From: Chamaecrista fasciculata
Lineage: Eukaryota > Streptophyta > Magnoliopsida > Fabales > Fabaceae
Length of the DNA: 64,000 nt
Reading direction: 5' to 3'
NCBI GenBank assembly: GCA_003254925.1
Contig: QANZ01045959.1
Span: forward strand, 62,001 to 126,000
Shown here: one piece after another, positions 37,501 through 49,421 of the stretch
Numbering within the stretch: the first letter of the stretch is position 1
Layout of the letters: every line of letters starts with the position of its first letter
Program-made: the position numbers and the translations under genes
Notes under the pieces: generated by a model
What the model was told of the DNA's origin: nothing
The model's database searches: none
What the model saw: only the letters and a program-made list of their open reading frames with translations

Positions 37501-39260
37501 CAACAAATTCCTTCGTAAAATGGAAAGGCTCCATAAATAACAATTATTTAATACCAGAGCACAATCATCAGAATATGAAAATATAAGCTCACTTATCCTG
37601 AGAAACTTACATCTGCACCTTACAAATGGAAAGCAACTTGTTGAAAGCTTCTGTTACAATATTGACAAATTTGATGTGATCAGTTCGGAGCTCTTTGTAG
37701 CATCTTTCTTCAAGATATTTTGCTATCTAGCAGAATATGAAGACATAGTGAACTTCAGAGAAGGAGTCAGTTAATTACTCGTCAGTTTTTTCTTTTTACT
37801 TTCTTATTCTGATTGTTTCTAACTTTGCGAGATACATAAGTGAAATAATTGGAATCACTACCTTTGGAATCCGGAAAGGATTTTTAGCTGCATATTCACA
37901 TAATTTGACAATCTTCCTGTCACTAGGATATCCATCCTGAAAAGCATATAAATAAGTTTTTAAAGCTATGGGCTCGTATGTACAAAGCAACAGGCAAGAT
38001 AAAACATACGGGCATATAATCAAGCAAATTGACTCATCAAAAGACAAGCCTGGTCTATCAAAATCCTGCTTATTGTTTATATTGAACGTTGAAGATAAGA
38101 AAAGAATGTGATAGGAACTAGGATGTAAATGAGATTGAGATATAGATAAACACTGAAATGAAGACTATATTTGATATATGACAGATAGAAATACAGCCCC
38201 TGCACTTCAATAATGAACACAAACAGCCCTCAAAACACCAGCACACATATTACTCACAAAATCACACAAGAACACACAAGAACACTCAACAAAGCAATAA
38301 AGATAATCTGGACTTTCGAGAGGCCAGTCTCTCCCCAAGTTCCTACCAATTTTCTGCCTAATCCTCAAAACCGTCCCCCCTCACATACAAAAGGCATACG
38401 CACTACACAGCCCCTTCCCTTGCCCCCACTACTGTGTCAGAAACCGTTAGACCATTCTTCTCTCTCTCTCTCCAGTACCATTCAGCCCTCTCCTTTCTCC
38501 TATGATAAAACTTAGGCTCCACCGAAGTTGGCCCACTTTTGTTGGGCTCAAAAGCACCCTCTTTCCCTATTTCTCTTATTTTATAAGAAATAAAAGCTTC
38601 AACCAGCCCAGGTCCATCAGAATGAAAACAACTGTCTTTTCCAAACTTAAATGGCTCTAGGTAGGCCCTAAGGAAAATAAAGGGCAAAAAAAGTACACCG
38701 AATAACAGAAGCAATGAACAGACTCAAAATCTTCACATTTTGTACATGAAGAAAACTTATACAAATTGACTAGAGTAGATAATGGAGAATCATTTACTAG
38801 TAACGAGAATATAATACATTAACACTTGAATTCATAATTTTAGGAACGATAGAGCCATTAGCCGCAATAGCTACATTAGCGGGTCATCAATTGGAAAGCC
38901 CTGGGCTTCAACTTACAAACGAGAAGAATGTATATTACATTCACATCCGAACTTTTCAGGAATCATTAGCCAAAATAGCTACATTAGTTTCTCAACACCC
39001 CCCCCCCCCCCNNNNNNNNNNNCCCCCCCCCCCCCCAAAAAAAAAAAAAAACCACATCAGTGCGTAACCAATTGGTAAGTCATGGGCTTACAGGATGAAC
39101 TATCAAGGAATAGTGAAATACGTACAGGGGATTTGGGGAAGATATCAGCGAGTAGTTTTCTGTAGCGCTTGACTGGTTGGCGCGAACTTGACCTCAACGC
39201 AGGACAGCAAACGCACATATTCCCGCATGCTGGAAAGATCTTCTGGGAGATGAAGCCCAT
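31535..39260 (-). CDS. EFR3-like armadillo protein (SEMI-ROLLED LEAF 2/EFOP family)
   Basis: Plant EFR3 proteins anchor the phosphatidylinositol 4-kinase alpha complex at the plasma membrane (family knowledge). Nineteen coding exons (minus): 39126-39260, 37862-37936, 37611-37726, 37291-37405, 36919-37047, 36720-36767, 36153-36355, 35807-36003, 35428-35711, 35167-35313, 34655-35050, 34399-34548, 33914-33998, 33702-33826, 33369-33560, 33149-33283, 32728-32865, 32130-32336, 31535-31651. The sum is 2994 bases, 997 residues plus stop. The N-terminus MGFISQKIFPACGNMCVCCP has the Cys cluster and following basic stretch (RQPVKRYRK) expected for palmitoylation and membrane binding. Helical ARM/HEAT-like segments fill the body; residues ~535-570 are Ser/Thr/Ala-rich (TTTASASASVTALLEKL). 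The C-terminus is PPASPFDNFLKAARC. The start codon lies 3 bases into exon 2, after a non-coding first exon ending at 39849. Confidence 0.93.
31752..31886 (+). repeat. 46-bp tandem repeat in the last intron of the EFR3-like gene
   Basis: Almost three identical copies of a 46-bp unit beginning acaagtccaaggaatgaaat. Copies differ at most at the edges, implying recent expansion. The unit holds its own small inverted repeat (aatgaaa...tttcatt). Confidence 0.9.
31935..31970 (+). repeat. (GT)n microsatellite
   Basis: Imperfect GT dinucleotide run (gtgtgtgtacgtgtgtgtat...), inside the same intron as the 46-bp repeat. Confidence 0.85.
37937..39125. other. EFR3-like intron with assembly gap
   Basis: Intron after the first coding exon. 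It contains an 11-base N run (about 39012-39022) inside a poly-C tract next to poly-A. It also has two related blocks with 'attagccgcaatagctacattag' / 'attagccaaaatagctacattag' (around 38858-38880 and 38967-38990), each followed by 'caattgg...gggctt', suggesting a local tandem duplication spanning the gap. No coding sequence is seen. Confidence 0.6.
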
Positions 39261-39848
39261 TTCCTGCATAATCCCCAACAGAGTAGAAAATGAACAGTTT
39301 TCAATGATAATTCAACAAAAATATTAAAACGGAACAGGAAAGAGATGACTCCGCCCGTTTGGCAAGAAAAACAACAAAAAAAACCCACAAAGAAAATCAC
39401 AATCCGTTACAAAAAGGCAGTAAGTAAAGAAACGGCAAAACCAAACGCAAACTGTCCGGAGTTGAAAGGACAAACTCCGGCAAAGGAAACGCAAAATGCG
39501 AGATGCGGAGGGTTTGCTTAGACTGAAAGACGTACAGAACAACCAATAGACAGTACAAACCGCGTTCACAGGGATCCCATTTTTCACAATGAAACGCAAA
39601 AAGAGAAAACCAGCGACCCAGAAAAAGACCAAGCTAGAAATAACTAGAAACGCAGAAAAAGTAACATGTAGAGCATATTTCCTATACCAAAATCTTCCAG
39701 CTAACAACGAGAACCAACAAACGATGGCGATAAAAAATGTCACATCTCCAAAATAGGGTCTGACTGGGAAATCAGTAGACGATTCGACGATGTTTCAGAT
39801 GATTCTAGAGAAGAAAAAACAAACAAAAATAACCGAAAAAAGACGTAC

Positions 39849-39990
39849 CTAGCCCTGCGGAAGCAGATCTGGAAGGAGAGGAAAACGAATCGTCCCCAGA
39901 GTTGGTGAGCGAGAGAGCAAGCAGTAGAGAAGAAGTGTAAACCGAAGCAAATAGTAGAGAAGACTGAAGAAGAAGCAACGGGAAACCAAA
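39849..39990 (-). other. Non-coding first exon (5' UTR) of the EFR3-like gene
   Basis: A consensus donor (ctag|gtacgt, boundary after 39849) lies in a GC-richer purine-rich stretch, and the next exon begins three bases before the start codon at an obvious acceptor (ttatgcag). The upstream limit of this exon is a guess. Confidence 0.5.
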
Positions 39991-40418
39991 CTCGAAAAAA
40001 ATGGCGCGTGGATTAAGACAAGTTCAAGAAAGATGAGAGACTATATGAGTATGAACTATATCACGTGACGGTGTCAGTATTTTTCTTTTTCTTTCTTTTA
40101 ATGCTTTTCTTCAATATTTTTGACTGAAAAGTGAAACTGCTGTTTGAAGCTGTGTCAGAACTCAGAAATCGGAAGAGTAAACTTTCGTTCTCTGGTTGGA
40201 AATCAAGCAAGAAGATTACAGGTGCTTAGAATAAACAATGATAAAAAATTTGGATTTGGATGCATGGGTTATTTTCAAAATTCCTTGTGCACGCTTTTGG
40301 GGAACTGATGTTGAAACTTTTGTCCTTTTTTTTCACCAATTTCTATCTCTGCAGTGAATTGAAATTATATACTTATTTTTCTCTCTCTCTTTAATTTGAA
40401 CGCTATCTATAGAGTGGC

Positions 40419-41155
40419 AATGGATCCTCTACCATAATTTTTTTTGGTGTTGTCTCTGCAGTCTAAAGATTTGAGCCGTTCATGATATCCAAGTGTTCAT
40501 ATCATGCCACGTGTCTTATAATCTTTTCTTTGCATTTGTAGTGGATTTTTTTTCCTGAAATGTTGCCTGTGTATGAATCTCTTTCTCCATCCTTCCTTTT
40601 AGTGCAGTGGTGATTCTCCATCTTCCTTTTAGTGCAGTCCATCGGCGTCTCTAATTAGTCCATCGGCGTCTCTAATTATTCCTGAGTGGATGATCGACGG
40701 TTACAGAGACGAACGGCAAGGATGGTGACGGCGATGGCGATGAACAACGCTAACAGCAATGAAAGCTGCAACCGCGATGAACAGTGACCACGGTGATGGA
40801 CAACAACGACGACAATGAACAATTGGGTATAAAAATTAGAAATCAATGGCGACAAAGATGAAAACGTGAACAATAGCTACTGCGATGAATAACGCCGACG
40901 GCAATGAAAGCAACAACGATGATGAACGGCCACAGTAATAGACAACAACGACGACGTTCCGAAGATGAAAGTTGAAGTTGTGGGTTTTTTTTTGGTGAAA
41001 TTGAAGTTGTGGGTTTGAGGGTCGTGAGTTTGCAGAGTATGAGTTTTTTTTTAGTTTTTAGTTGCAGAGAATGGGTTTGAAGTGAAAAAGATAGAGTGGA
41101 ATTACAGCAAAAAGATTCGGGACACGTGTCTAAAAAAGCATGGTAGAGGATCCAT
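40419..41155. mobile_element. Foldback element with ATGGATCCTCTACCAT ends
   Basis: The left end aatggatcctctaccat is matched inverted at the right end (tggtagaggatccat). Sub-terminal ccacgtgtcttataatcttt is likewise matched inverted by aaagattcgggacacgtgtc. The interior is rich in 'gcgatgaacaacg' type repeats (40720-40940) and has no transposase. It is a longer relative, by its ends, of the 30411-30583 element. Confidence 0.65.
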
Positions 41156-42286
41156 AAGTAGACGAGTTGAAAGTTCAAGAACTTCTCGAGCTTAGTGATG
41201 GGCAGTTTCTACTTATCCATCCCAAAGCGATTAGGGTTTAAAGACAAAATAACAAATTAACTTAAATGAATGATGGATTGCAATTACTACACTGTAACTT
41301 ACTCACTAAGCAAAGTTATTATTCCGTGGGATCATGGAGTGTATAATAAATAAAACTTCTTCTTTTTTAACCGGGTATCGAGTATAATAAAGGAAACTTT
41401 TTTTTTTATTTATTTATTTTAAACTGGGAAAAAGTAGCGTTGCTAGAAGCCTAGAACAAATTAAATGTTGTGTTTACATCTCTCTTATTTAAATTAAATT
41501 TTAAAAAATAAAAATAATGAAAATCATCAAAATCACCCCATACATGGCAGAATATCTTTTTATGTCTAAAGATAAGATTCAAATCCTTAAAACTAAATTA
41601 AAGATGAGAGATCAAATAAAAAAAATTACTAAATCATCCTCTTGGTAGTTTGGAAAATATAGAAATTACATAATACTCCTAGATATGAAAGACATAGTTT
41701 GTAATTCACTTCTATAAAGATCTAAATTTACTCTAAAATTAAAGTTGAGATCAAGATGAAGAGGAAAAAAAAGAATAAAGAGATAGAGAGTCAAGAATAA
41801 AGCTACCTTGAAAAATTCAGAGATTTAAAACTCAGGAGAGTATTCACTTATCTTATGGTGACCCATCACACCTCTATTTATAAATGTGGAGAGTTAAGAA
41901 AATCAAATCTATAGTTTAAAATTTAAATTGTATTGAAAATATTTGATTTGATTTTATGTAAAATTTCACTTTAGATCAAAGTCTCAATTCCATCCATTGT
42001 CATAATTTATTTTCTTTGTAAATAATAATTCTTTATAAAATTGTGTGGGAGGTTTTCAGGAGGTGACAACTTCATATAATATAATAGATAAATAAATTAT
42101 TGTAGATATTTTTAGGAAGAGTTAAATCATTTTTAAAAAATTATATTTTATTATTAAATTATCCAAAAATATTTATTTAAGTTTTTTTTAAGTTTATCGA
42201 ATATATTTTAAGTATTTTTTAACTTTCAATCCAAGATTTTGAAGTATCAAATTCTCTGTAATACTATTTATAAAATTGAAAGGTTT

Positions 42287-42465
42287 ACTTTTTTTTTTGG
42301 TATATAAAAGTTTAAGTGAATTGGGCCTCGGGGCTCACCAAGGCCAGGGTAGGCCTCAAGGCTCTATGAGCGCTTACAGAGGTACTTACAAATCGCCTAC
42401 CAACAAGGTTCTCACATCGGCAGTGGGAATTGAACTCCTTACTAACTGGGCCAGCCTTTGTTGGC
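42287..42465 (-). mobile_element. SINE-like retroposon with poly-A tail
   Basis: Read on the minus strand it starts ggctggcccagttagtaagg, has a B-box-like gagttcaattccc, a GC-rich body (ggcctaccctggccttgg) and ends in about eleven A residues. A- and B-box motifs are closer together than in a tRNA, so one may be chance. Imperfect flanking repeats (aaaggttta / aaaagttta) fit a target duplication. Identity as a SINE is probable, the family unknown. Confidence 0.5.
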
Positions 42466-43635
42466 AAAAGTTTATTTTTTTAATTATCAGATTATGCTTT
42501 AAATTTATATAATATAAAAAAATATTGAAGTTTAAAATGAAGAAAATATAAATATTAAATAATCTAATTAATTAAAAGGCTACAGTAATTATTTATAAAG
42601 TTGCAATCATGGAAAAGGACAATGTTACTCATAAAAGGATAGATAGATATACTAGATTATTATCCTGAAAGTTATCCCATTTAAATCTGTGTGTTATTAA
42701 AGTGAGGCAATGCCTAGAAAGAATAGCACGAATAGCACGTGAAAGGGGGAAAACGGCGATGCCTAGCAAGAATAGCACGTGACATTTCACATGGCTAAAT
42801 CATTCCTTTATATCTCACAATCCCTTTCTTTATTTTACACATTGAATCATGGTTGTATTCGCGTGCTTTTACTCTGGAACGAATATCACATCATTGGCGA
42901 AACATGTAACTTGTCATTGTAGGAATCTTAAACAAGTACCTCGTGGACACCCCAAAACTTCTTTGTCATACATTGATCGATTAGATCAAGGAATTCTTTA
43001 GCTTTTCTTCAATTCCTATTGCTGAAAAACTCAAGACGAATAAATTACACAATTCCTATATCTTTCTTCGATGTACTACTCTATGGTGGCATTATTTAAG
43101 ATTTGATGCTCCTCTATATTTTGCACTAAAAGACAAGCAAATGTGTGTGTGTATGCAATGGTACCGTGTGGTCCCAACAAGCTTTAGTTAGGATGACCCA
43201 TTTGATCATTTACAATGGCAACCTCAATAATGAGTGCCAGCCAGATCTGGTGATCTGGCGCTCAAAGTCAGGGATGGTCCATAAATGGTGGGGTATGATG
43301 AAGTACGAAGATGGATGGATGGATAAACTTCACCCAACAAAATCTTTTGCTGAAATTCTTGGTGTTTATGGAGGATGTGGTGAAATTCATAACTTTTATC
43401 CAGCAAAAACTTGACACAACAAGGCATCTAAATCCTTGAATTCAACTTTTAAACTCTATATGAGTTGCAAGTCAAATTATACATATTCCCACGAAGTAAA
43501 TAAATAGCATTGTCCATTTTCTTTTGCTGATCGCTTGATCTCAAGTGTCAACAATGCTAAAACAATTCAAAATCATTATAATTTACAAGTAAAGATGGCT
43601 TCCAAAGAGAGAAGATCCATCCTGAAATATAACTG

Positions 43636-46600
43636 TCAATGTCTAGGGCAGTATTTGGATCGGAGGTTGTCTAGAATCTCTGCGTACTCCATTGGAGTTG
43701 CCTCGCTACAGAACACTTCGTCCCAGATCTTGAGGAGATCTGTAAAGAAGATAACAAACTCAGTCAAATCAAATCATGTTTGCCGCCTGAGTGCAAAAAG
43801 TTAAGACAAACAATCACTATCAAGGAAAATAAGTTTAGTATGTGTACTTTTTCTTGACTTCTTCTAGCCTTGTAAAAGGAGTTCTTAACAAAAAAGGCCA
43901 TCTTTCTACTTTCTTCCTTCTATTTGTATTGGGGGTGGGGAGATTAAAATGTCTTTAAAAAAATGAACATACCATCCTTATCAGTTGGTGGAAGACTCAG
44001 TATGAGCATGTCGAATCTTGATACCTTGGTCAAATTCTCTATGTAACTGACAGCTAGAGCAGTGTCCTCGCTGCCAATAAAGGAAAAAATACTATCATTT
44101 TGCCAAAACTCAATAAAATTCAATTCAATTTGGCCAAAAATAAATAAACAAATAAAGTTCAATCCAATTGATAAAAACATTATAAGATAATTGCTTACGT
44201 GAAAAAGGATGCCACACACTTTATGATGCCAATTAGTACGGAAGTAGATAAGGCATTCCTGAATATCTTTGGTAATTCTTGAGGAGATATTGCCTAACAT
44301 ATAACATACAGAAACCATCATAACTACTAGCAACATGTCGCAGGCCACTTGAAACTAAGAGTACAACATACAAGGTATAATACTTTTTTACTTTCTAGTC
44401 ACTTTGGCATGATTGAAATTGGCAATAAAATTATAGCATTAGGCCAAATTCAAGACAACACTAAATACCTTTAACAGATGAGCCTGCAGGGAAGGATCAC
44501 CAGAAAACCCGCGCCATGAGACCTCAAACTGATAGGCAGAAGTTGGTGGTGTCATATTTTTGGCAGCCTCAGCCATGGCTCGAGCTGCTGCTCGAGAAGC
44601 AAGATGTTCAATAGATGCCTTCATTTCTTGCTTATCAATTCTGCCATTTCTCTGTTACAAGTGCAAGGCAATACAATTAGCTAAAATAGATACTCCACAA
44701 GCTGCATGCTTGTATCCTGTTTCTGAAAATAAATATAAAAATGAATGAAAATCATGATAAAAATCTCACATCTTGTAGCAACTTGCAAACTATTATAAAA
44801 AAAATACAAAAATAAACATAAACATTTGCATTGGGAACCTCAAACTATAACAGAAAATATCTGATTAAACACCGCAAACATATGCTCATAGGCAGCACCG
44901 AAATATGTATACGTAGAAGTTTTCTTGATAAGAGTAGGGGAGGATTTCACAAAACCTTGACACTCTCCACACTGTTACTGGGACTGGAACTATCAACTTC
45001 TTGTCCTCCAATCCTGCTTCTGGTCCTTTTTTTTTCGCCATCTATTTCCTCCAGCGTGAGTGATGCCTTTGCAGGAATTATTGTATTGTTGTTCTGTCAA
45101 CAGAGTCCTAACTTTAGACTGGGTGGGCACACAAGTTATACTCCAAGATAGCAGCGGACACAACACTTTGCACTTGCCTCTATCATATTACATACTTACA
45201 GAGGATGCAAATAGTAACCGGCATCTTAAAGGGTCAAGTCTTAATTAACGTGCCACCATAATTCCAAAAACTTACAGTGCTTATCAGGATAAAAAAGGTG
45301 CCATTCAAGTTATTGATAAACAAATACCAATGAGGTCAATAGAATGGAAAGACATGACATATGACAACATTAGGCAGGACATAATGAAATATAAGGTTTT
45401 AACAGATCACAGCATTCTTCTTGCAATTTTATTTATATTTTTTCCAAAAAAATGTTATAAATAGAAAATTAAAATATGCATGTAGAAAAGGGGGTGACAT
45501 GTCCAACTAAAAACCAAATTTTTCACAGGCATAAGAACCAAATAAACTTTCCTATCTTAAGCCCAGCACTAGTGAATGCTGAACAAAAAATTCTTAGCAA
45601 AATAATACTCATTTATTTAAGATTATTAAAAAAAGATTACAAATAAAATCAGAACGCAGTAAGAAAAACACTTTTGAACAAAATGCTTAGTATAGGTATA
45701 AAACAGTCTCCTACTAGGATTTTAACCACAAAAATATAGATATACTGTGAAAGAGGATATCGAGAGCTCTACTAATTTTTACCTTTTTGTGATCTTGAAC
45801 TTCAGTGAGCCCTGACTTTTGAGTACCATTTGAAACAGAGTGGATGCTGCCCCTATTAATATTTGTCTCTGACTTTCCCACTTTTTGAGTTCCCTGTAGA
45901 GAGCTTCTCAAAGCTCCAGAAGCTTTTTGAATAATTGCCTGGACAATAGTCAAAGAGCATCCAAGGTTATAAATCAAAGCAACACAGAAGGGAATGTAAT
46001 GATGATATAGTTAGTAGAGTCAAAGAAGGTATAATCTGTGGTTTACATACTCATGTAAAGTGTAAAAAAATTGACTGAATAGCATTTGTGCAGCATTCAT
46101 ATACAAAAAAGGATCTATAATATATTGATGTGCTTACTTTTTCATACAAAGACTTGATATCAGCATACTGTTTCTTAATTTCTTGGTTGTCCGGTTCCAA
46201 ACGTAGAGCAAACTCAGCATCTGCAGTTAATGAAGCAAATTAGAGAGTCCAAAAATTAAAATATAAATAAGAGATGTATATCATTTTACCATCGAAAATG
46301 ATCAGGCTAGTTATTTAACATACCCTCCATTGATTCTTTAAGTTTCCCAAGTTCTTTTCTAGCTGTTGCTCGACGTGAGTATGCTTTTATGTAGCGGTCA
46401 TCTATATTTAAGGCCTCCGTGCAATCATCCTCAGCCTCTTGGAATCTGTTGACATGAACAAGGGGAAAAGATTATCAGTCAGGTGAAGAGATAGACCAGT
46501 TAGAAACACAACCAGAAAGGTAAAAACAAAGCTGCTCTCTGGTACTTAAAATTTCACTGTCGATAAAATTCATATCTAGTAATGCTTACCTTCTAAGTTT

Positions 46601-47913
46601 AATGTAGGCCATAGCTTTATTTGCATATGCTACAGCAGTTGGTGACAAGGCAATGCTTCTTGAATAGCAGTCAATTGCTTCCTTAAACTTCTTCTGCTTG
46701 AAGTACTCATTACCCTAGAGAATGCAGATAGATTTCAGAGTCAGCATGATGAAGGATAACAACAATGAATTGAAGCAAAAATATTAGAATGTTGACACCC
46801 ATATCCCTTCAATCCCCCAACCCAAAATAGATAGAGAAAGAAAGCAGGAAAAAAAAGAATACAGGTATGGCTCCTACCAGCTCTTTCTCAGAAGCAGCAT
46901 TAGGAACATCTTCAGTACTGAGACTGCTATGGACCCGGCTGAAAGGATCATTATTTCTAGAGAAATCATATTGTCTTGAAGTACTTTTGGCGTAATCAGA
47001 TGGAAAATTTTCTCCTCTAGCTGCTGCACCCACTGATCCCTTATTTCGGGGAGACAAACCCATTATAAATTACCATCAGACAATCATACACCATTTTCAT
47101 CATACAAATGAGATCAAGACTTAGGTACGTATGAAACATTTTAAAAAAGAGAAACTATCAACGAAATTATGATTCAAGTATTCCACAAATGATGAGATAA
47201 TACCGTAAATTAATCGGTTGCTAATGCTGGGCTTATATGAATAGTATACTTTGAACAAAACCTTCAGGTACTACAGACTAAGCTACTTGTTTATCCTCAT
47301 ATATGGCATTGAAGAAAGTTAAAACAGATTAAAACAGTATCTCTAAAGACAGCAACTATAAGGTGGATTCATTGGAGACATAATGTCTGTTGGGCACTAC
47401 ATAACTGCACCGGTACAAGTTGATTGACTGCAAACTTGAGGGGGAATGCAACCTAGTTCAGTAGGATATACTTTGACAGCCGGTACTCGTTCACAAAAAA
47501 ATTCGAGAACAACTCATGACTTTTCTGTGATAAGATAAAATTACCTACTTTTTCCTTTTGATGTGCTTGGGGCTTCATTTTTTGGGATTTGTCCTTTCGA
47601 GAAAGTTCCCAATCCTGCAAGTCATTCAAAAACCCCTGGAAATCCTGTTATAGGAAGAGAAAGAGAGGTGACGATTAAGTTAGTGAGAGAAGTAAAACCA
47701 CGTCGAATGCAAGTTAGGGGAAGTGAAGTTAATCCAATACCATGGTGGGGTAATGCCTTAACACAGTATAAAAACACGACAATAAGCAAAATAAGTGGGT
47801 ATGACACTGTTAGGATCGACCAACCACAAGAATCTATCAAGAAGAAAAAGAAAAGGGAAAGAGAATAGAGAGAGAGAAAGAGATGGTAGGATTATGATCG
47901 GAGACTTTACCAT
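43636..47913 (-). CDS. RPAP3-like TPR co-chaperone (SPAGHETTI type)
   Basis: RPAP3 proteins link HSP90 to the R2TP complex for assembly of RNA polymerase II and PIKK kinases (family knowledge). Exons (minus): 47911-47913, 47549-47644, 46878-47039, 46590-46714, 46324-46445, 46138-46220, 45783-45938, 44956-45093, 44469-44651, 44199-44293, 43973-44070, 43636-43739; 1365 bases, 454 residues plus stop. The N-terminus DFQGFLNDLQDWE is a plant RPAP3 signature. Three TPR units span about residues 84-190 (KELGNEYFKQKKFKEAIDCY, SPTAVAYANKAMAYIKLRRF, DDRYIKAYSRRATARKELGK), with residues of the carboxylate clamp visible (K, N, N, K, R). A low-complexity linker follows, then the RPAP3 C-terminal domain from about 335 (YQFEVSWRGFSGDPSLQAHLL to the end, RSKYCPRH). 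The first exon contributes only the ATG; this start is the least certain part. Confidence 0.92.
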
Positions 47914-49421
47914 GAACGAAGAGAAGCGCCAACACTGGAACTCGAAGAATCAGGTGCCGACGCCGTCAATCGGAACGGAATTTTATATTTAATTATTTAA
48001 GAAATTAGGAGGGCGTAGTCTCGTAGAGAAGCTTCAGGATTATTACTATAGAGACTCGCCAGTTTCCCGATTGCCCGATTGGAAAAGATAATGGGCTGGA
48101 CTTCTCTTTACTACAAGCCCAACCAGGAGATGTGGCCGACCGTCTTGATAATGCAAAGTTTGATTATTACACGAGGATGTAATGGGTGAGTCAATGAAAT
48201 AATCACATACGGAAATAAATTATTATTTTTTTATTATTTTTTAGCGTTAAATTACATTAATGGCTATAATTATACCACATCAGCAATTGCATTCTATGTC
48301 AAGAATCAAACTTTGTAAGACTAACCCCTATATTATACTATATTATATGTGGAAGGAGTCTTTTAGTCGTCCTCCCACTCATACTAAGATAAAAATATTT
48401 CATGTAATTAAAATAAGAGGAAACTTACTATTTGGTCCCTTCTTTTTTATTGAGTCAACGGTTTGGTCCCTCATTTATTTTACATACATACATATTTATT
48501 TTACCCTTTTTGATTAGTATAATTTAAACAAAAGTATATTTTTCATTCTCAAAATTTATATTAATTTTCAAATTTGTCCCTATAGGTTGCACTAGAACGG
48601 GTACGGGTACTTGCACGGGTGTGGGTACGGAATACGTTAATTTTAAAAATTATAGGATACGGGTACGTTAATATTATTTATTTAAATAAAAAGTTGTAAA
48701 ATATAAATTTATATGCTTTTTCTTATAAAAATATGAATGTTTTGTTTATTAATTTAAAAAGAATAAATTTTTAATACAACAAAAATAAAACAAGATAAAA
48801 ATATAGTGATATTTTATAAAAAAATAATAATTTATATTTTATAATATTTTAAAAGTATCTAAGAGTATTCATAGAATACGGGTACGGGTACGTATTCGGT
48901 ACGGATCCGGCGTCATTTTTGAAGTATTCGTGCAACATACTCCCTACAATTTATTAGCTATTAATTCTGTTTCAAAATTTTACATGTTAGTTGATTTTAA
49001 TTTTTTTCCTAACTCTATCAATTTCATTCAATTTGTTTATTATTAATTGTCCCAATTTTACTGTCAACGAAAATGTAAAGAAAAATCTCAATTTGAAATT
49101 GAATGGAATCATTAGTAGAGAGAGGCTGGAAATAGAAATAAATAAAGAAGGCTATGCAATTTTATTTGTCGAAAAGTATTACAACCGAGGCTTCTCAATG
49201 AAGCATCAAAGCTCATAACGGAAGCAAAATCGCCCTCCAATATAATAATCTCTTCCACCGATTAATGTCTGGAAGCTATTGTAACTAAAACCCACAGAAC
49301 CATATTTCACCCTTTCAGCAACCCAAAAAAGAAAGAAAAAACAAAAACATCACAAGTCATTGAGAAATCATTATTCAATGTTGAAATTAATTAACTGGGT
49401 CGAATGTTAAAAAGAAAAAGA
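47914..49421. other. Spacer between RPAP3-like promoter and laccase 3' end
   Basis: Contains the RPAP3-like promoter and a foldback element (48586-48955). A 'tactatttggtccctt' block at 48428 resembles the MITE end family seen elsewhere. A frame at 48991-49218 shows no known domain. Confidence 0.5.
48586..48955. mobile_element. Foldback element with GTTGCAC ends and 'acgggtacggg' flanks
   Basis: The left end ggttgcactagaacgggtac and right end (gtattcgtgcaac) are inverted. Both sub-terminal parts repeat 'acgggtacgggtac', and the centre is AT-rich. It is non-coding; class is uncertain. Confidence 0.55.

Larger units (their letters stand above)
39991..43635. other. Spacer upstream of the EFR3-like gene
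   Basis: Holds a 0.74-kb foldback element (40419-41155), a SINE-like element (42287-42465) and otherwise AT-rich DNA. The frame at 43145-43414 has no recognised domain. A short direct repeat (gaatagcacg/gaatagcacgtgaaa, 42720-42785) surrounds G-box-like CACGTG motifs. Confidence 0.5.

Noticed and set aside
43145-43414. A possible small gene on the plus strand
   Set aside because: Low-complexity translation, no family resemblance, no supporting splice or promoter signals; likely a chance frame.
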